The position numbers were made by a program, and so were the translations under genes. This document shows, in pieces, positions 61,864-64,000 of a DNA stretch of 64,000 nucleotides. The notes beneath the pieces were generated by a model. It ran no database searches. It saw nothing but the letters and a program-made list of their open reading frames with translations, and was not told the DNA's origin. Origin of the DNA: Bordetella genomosp. 8. GTDB lineage: Bacteria > Pseudomonadota > Gammaproteobacteria > Burkholderiales > Burkholderiaceae_B. The stretch covers positions 4,526,001 through 4,590,000 of the forward strand of contig NZ_CP021108.1 of the NCBI RefSeq assembly GCF_002119685.1, given 5' to 3'. Within the stretch, counting starts at the first letter, position 1, and every line of letters begins with the position of its first letter.

Positions 61864-63495
61864 CTATTGGCCCGCCACACCGCGCATCAGTCCGACAGGG
61901 TCCTGGGGCACGGTCCCGGACCGCCAGGCGACATGACCGTCCGGCCGCACCAGCACCAGCGGCTCCTGGTAGGCCGCCAGTACGCCTTCGTGCTTCATCT
62001 CATGAACGACGAGCGGCACACCGGCCTCCTGCGCCGCCCGGGCCATGGTGGAAGCCTCGTCGCGCCGACTTGCGGCCGCCATCAACACGAATCCCTTGCC
62101 GAATAGATCCAGGCTGGAGACGCCTTCCGCAAGCCACACATGCGGCGCCCTGCATCCTGGCCGGGTCGTCGGTCGGTAGTTGACCGCGTCCAGAAATTCC
62201 CGTTCCACCTGCTCGGGGGTCTCCGGCTCGTTGTAGACGACGACGGGGGAATCCATATAGCGGTTACCCAGGTGCATGTTCTTGGAGAACCACTCCTTGC
62301 GCAGGCCGTCGCCGAGTGCCTTGCCGACGGATGCCCTGGCCTCGTCGCCCGCGGGACCATCCGCGAAGATCATGGCGGTATGCGGCACCTTCTGCATGAC
62401 CTCCAGATTGCTGGTCGAGAAGCGCGTGATCCGGTGCGCGACGGGTCGGCGCTCGACCTCGTAGGATTCGAGTAGCGATTCGCCGCCCCAGCCTTCCAGG
62501 CAGGCGGCCAATTTCCACGAAAGGTCCACCGCATCGCCGATGCCGGTATTCATGCCGAGGCCACCGGTTGGGGAGGTCAGGTGGCAAGCATCGCCGCAGA
62601 TGAAAACCCGCCCGCGCCGGTAGCTGTCGGCGACCTGTTCGATACGGGTCCACCGCAGGACGCTCAACAATTCCAGATCGAAGGGCTTGCCCACGGCACG
62701 GTAGGCGAACTGCTTGAGCTGTTCGTCCGTATAGTCGTGCCGCTCCCTTGCGTTGCCGATGATGGACATACGCCACTGGTCATTGCCGTTGATCGCGACG
62801 ATGGTCGCCCACACGCCGGCGTCCCCCACGAACATGTAGCGGTAGCCTGGCGCCTTGTCATGCAGGCCGTTGAAGTCCGCGCACCTGAAAATGACGTTGG
62901 TCGTATGGGTCAGGACGCCCTTGCCTTGCATGCCTATGCCCAGTTGCTCTCGCACCGTGCTGCGGCCCCCGTCGCAGCCCACCAGGTACTTCGTGCGGTA
63001 CGCGCTGACCTGGCCTGTCCGCAGATCCTGCACATCGGACGTCACGCCGTCCGCATCCTGCTGGAATGAAAGCAGCCGATGGCCATACCGCAATTCGACA
63101 CCAGGCTGCGACGCGGCAAAGCGCTGCAGGACCGGGTCGAACATATTCTGCGGGCACCGTTCGCGCTTCTGCGGGCTTTCTGGCGGAGGCCGGTCATCCG
63201 CCATGGCGGGCATGGCCTGCCTGCCCAGTTCGTAGCCGTTCAGGGCCGTCAGGTAGACATTGTCCTGAGGGTAACGGCGGTTGTAGGCGCTGGATTCGAC
63301 ATCATTGACGATACCCCAACGCCGGCAGAACTCCATGGTCCGTATACCGACGCCATCCATTTTCGCCTGGACGATCCTGCCGTCCCCCTGCTCCAGGAGC
63401 ACCGCCCTGCGTCCGCGCCAGCCGAGATCTCCTGCCAACGACAAACCGACCGGCCCACCCCCCACGACGAGAACTTCCGCTTCCATGATGTTCAT
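61864..63495 (-). CDS. FAD-dependent aromatic hydroxylase (MhpA/3-hydroxybenzoate-type)
   Basis: 543-aa flavoprotein monooxygenase. FAD-binding GGGPVG (residues 12-17), GCDGGRSTVRE in the middle and GDACHLTSPTGGLGMNTGIG near residue 310 are the three motifs of the aromatic hydroxylase family. The C-terminal domain resembles the phenol hydroxylase/MhpA group. It could hydroxylate a hydroxyaromatic to a gentisate-type diol. ATG 63495 has GAGG upstream and is 10 bp after the stop of the preceding gene. Confidence 0.9.
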   Translation of the reverse strand: MNIMEAEVLVVGGGPVGLSLAGDLGWRGRRAVLLEQGDGRIVQAKMDGVGIRTMEFCRRWGIVNDVESSAYNRRYPQDNVYLTALNGYELGRQAMPAMADDRPPPESPQKRERCPQNMFDPVLQRFAASQPGVELRYGHRLLSFQQDADGVTSDVQDLRTGQVSAYRTKYLVGCDGGRSTVREQLGIGMQGKGVLTHTTNVIFRCADFNGLHDKAPGYRYMFVGDAGVWATIVAINGNDQWRMSIIGNARERHDYTDEQLKQFAYRAVGKPFDLELLSVLRWTRIEQVADSYRRGRVFICGDACHLTSPTGGLGMNTGIGDAVDLSWKLAACLEGWGGESLLESYEVERRPVAHRITRFSTSNLEVMQKVPHTAMIFADGPAGDEARASVGKALGDGLRKEWFSKNMHLGNRYMDSPVVVYNEPETPEQVEREFLDAVNYRPTTRPGCRAPHVWLAEGVSSLDLFGKGFVLMAAASRRDEASTMARAAQEAGVPLVVHEMKHEGVLAAYQEPLVLVRPDGHVAWRSGTVPQDPVGLMRGVAGQ

Positions 63496-63505
63496 CCATC
63501 CATCC

Positions 63506-64000
63506 TCACGCCGCATCCGCGCCGACCGCCTGGTTTTTGCGCTGATGCGCGATATGCTGGCCGGCTCGCATGCCGGTAGTCGCCGCCTTGGCCAATCCGC
63601 CGAGATAGCCGACGCTGCGGCCACCTTCCAATCCGCCGGTGGACCCACCCGCGGCGTACAGTCCGGGGAACACCGAGCCATCGCCGCGCATGGCACGGCC
63701 CCATTCGTCAATTGCGATGCCGCCCATGGTGTAGGTGATGCCCGCGCATACCGGCACTGCATAGAAGGGGCCGGTGTTGATGGCATAAGGGCGGTACGCG
63801 TGCGCACTGCGCGGCGGATCGAGCGATTCCAGGCCGCCCGAGCCGATGGCGGCGTTATAGCCTGCCACCGTCTCCATCAACGTCTCCGCCGGCAAGCCGA
63901 GCCGCTGGGCGAGTTCGCCCAGCGTGGCTGCCCTGACGATGGTTCCGCCGCACTTCTCCATGTGCGGATTCGGCGGCAGGAACCGGGACGAGCCTGGGCC
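63506..64000 (-). CDS. FAD-binding fumarate-reductase/KstD-like dehydrogenase, C-terminal part
   Basis: Partial: 164 codons, open to the right window edge. GPFYAVPVCAGITYTMGGIAID, then VFPGLYAAGGSTGGLEG and a final YLGGLAKAATTGMRAGQHIA, match the C-terminal FAD-binding and capping region of fumarate reductase/3-ketosteroid dehydrogenase-like flavoproteins. It precedes the hydroxylase on the same strand by 10 bp, so both belong to one operon. The N-terminus and substrate are out of view. Confidence 0.85.
   Translation of the reverse strand, partial: GPGSSRFLPPNPHMEKCGGTIVRAATLGELAQRLGLPAETLMETVAGYNAAIGSGGLESLDPPRSAHAYRPYAINTGPFYAVPVCAGITYTMGGIAIDEWGRAMRGDGSVFPGLYAAGGSTGGLEGGRSVGYLGGLAKAATTGMRAGQHIAHQRKNQAVGADAA

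Noticed and set aside
1-64000. CRISPR array, rRNA, tRNA or insertion sequence
   Set aside because: No regular repeat-spacer pattern, transposase, terminal inverted repeats or conserved rRNA/tRNA sequence was seen on reading both strands.

Overview
The window comes from a high-G+C betaproteobacterium, most likely Bordetella, Achromobacter or a close Alcaligenaceae relative. The clearest sign is seven stand-alone periplasmic receptors of the Bug/TctC family (13.0-57.2 kb), none with its own TctA/TctB membrane partners, mixed with six LysR-type regulators and many small catabolic operons. No rRNA, tRNA, CRISPR array, integrase or transposase was seen.

Region A (1-7.6 kb): the start of an ICL/PEPM-family gene, then a minus-strand tripartite RND efflux operon (adaptor, pump, outer-membrane lipoprotein). 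It is divergent from a TetR regulator that is translationally coupled to an O6-alkylguanine-DNA alkyltransferase. The divergent promoter region holds three copies of an 8-bp motif and a near-consensus promoter. Region B (7.7-12.9 kb): a plasmid-like block with korB- and incC-type partition genes, two small HTH regulators facing each other across a palindromic operator, a DUF1173 protein and an excisionase-like HTH protein. Four sites match or resemble the RK2 KorB operator TTTAGCSGCTAAA. This looks like the edge of an integrated plasmid or ICE.

Region C (12.9-16 kb): aspartate dehydrogenase (nadX), a GcvA-like LysR and a Bug receptor. Region D (16.2-18.0 kb): an A+T-richer three-gene cassette with a JmjC/cupin oxygenase, a 120-aa unknown protein and a small membrane protein, the most novel-looking locus here. 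Region E (18.3-21.2 kb): a chemoreceptor and NhaA. Region F (21.3-27.4 kb): an N-substituted D-amino acid cluster (LysR, D-carbamoylase, threonine-dehydratase-like enzyme, Bug receptor, D-aminoacylase).

Region G (27.4-33.3 kb): an SDR divergent from an AraC regulator, then a three-subunit molybdenum aldehyde oxidoreductase like E. coli PaoABC. Region H (33.3-40 kb): Bug receptor, Asp/Glu-racemase-like protein, MmgE/PrpD protein, two LysRs and a Tat-exported aldo/keto reductase. Region I (40-51.2 kb): two Bug genes sharing an identical 16-nt leader, an alpha/beta-hydrolase-domain protein, and a proline/hydroxyproline-type set (Ldh2-family reductase, proline-racemase-family enzyme, ProC-like protein, gamma-glutamyltransferase, LysR, DapA-family enzyme).

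Region J (51.2-64 kb): an aromatic, gentisate-like catabolic cluster. It has a PrpF-family isomerase, LysR, aldo/keto reductase, two Bug receptors, two EthD-like proteins, an SDR, an FAH-family hydrolase, a gentisate dioxygenase, an FCD-type GntR regulator, a flavin hydroxylase and a truncated flavoprotein. Four of its promoter regions carry ATGGTnnnACCAT palindromes, the operator form expected for an FCD GntR repressor, so the cluster is probably one regulon.
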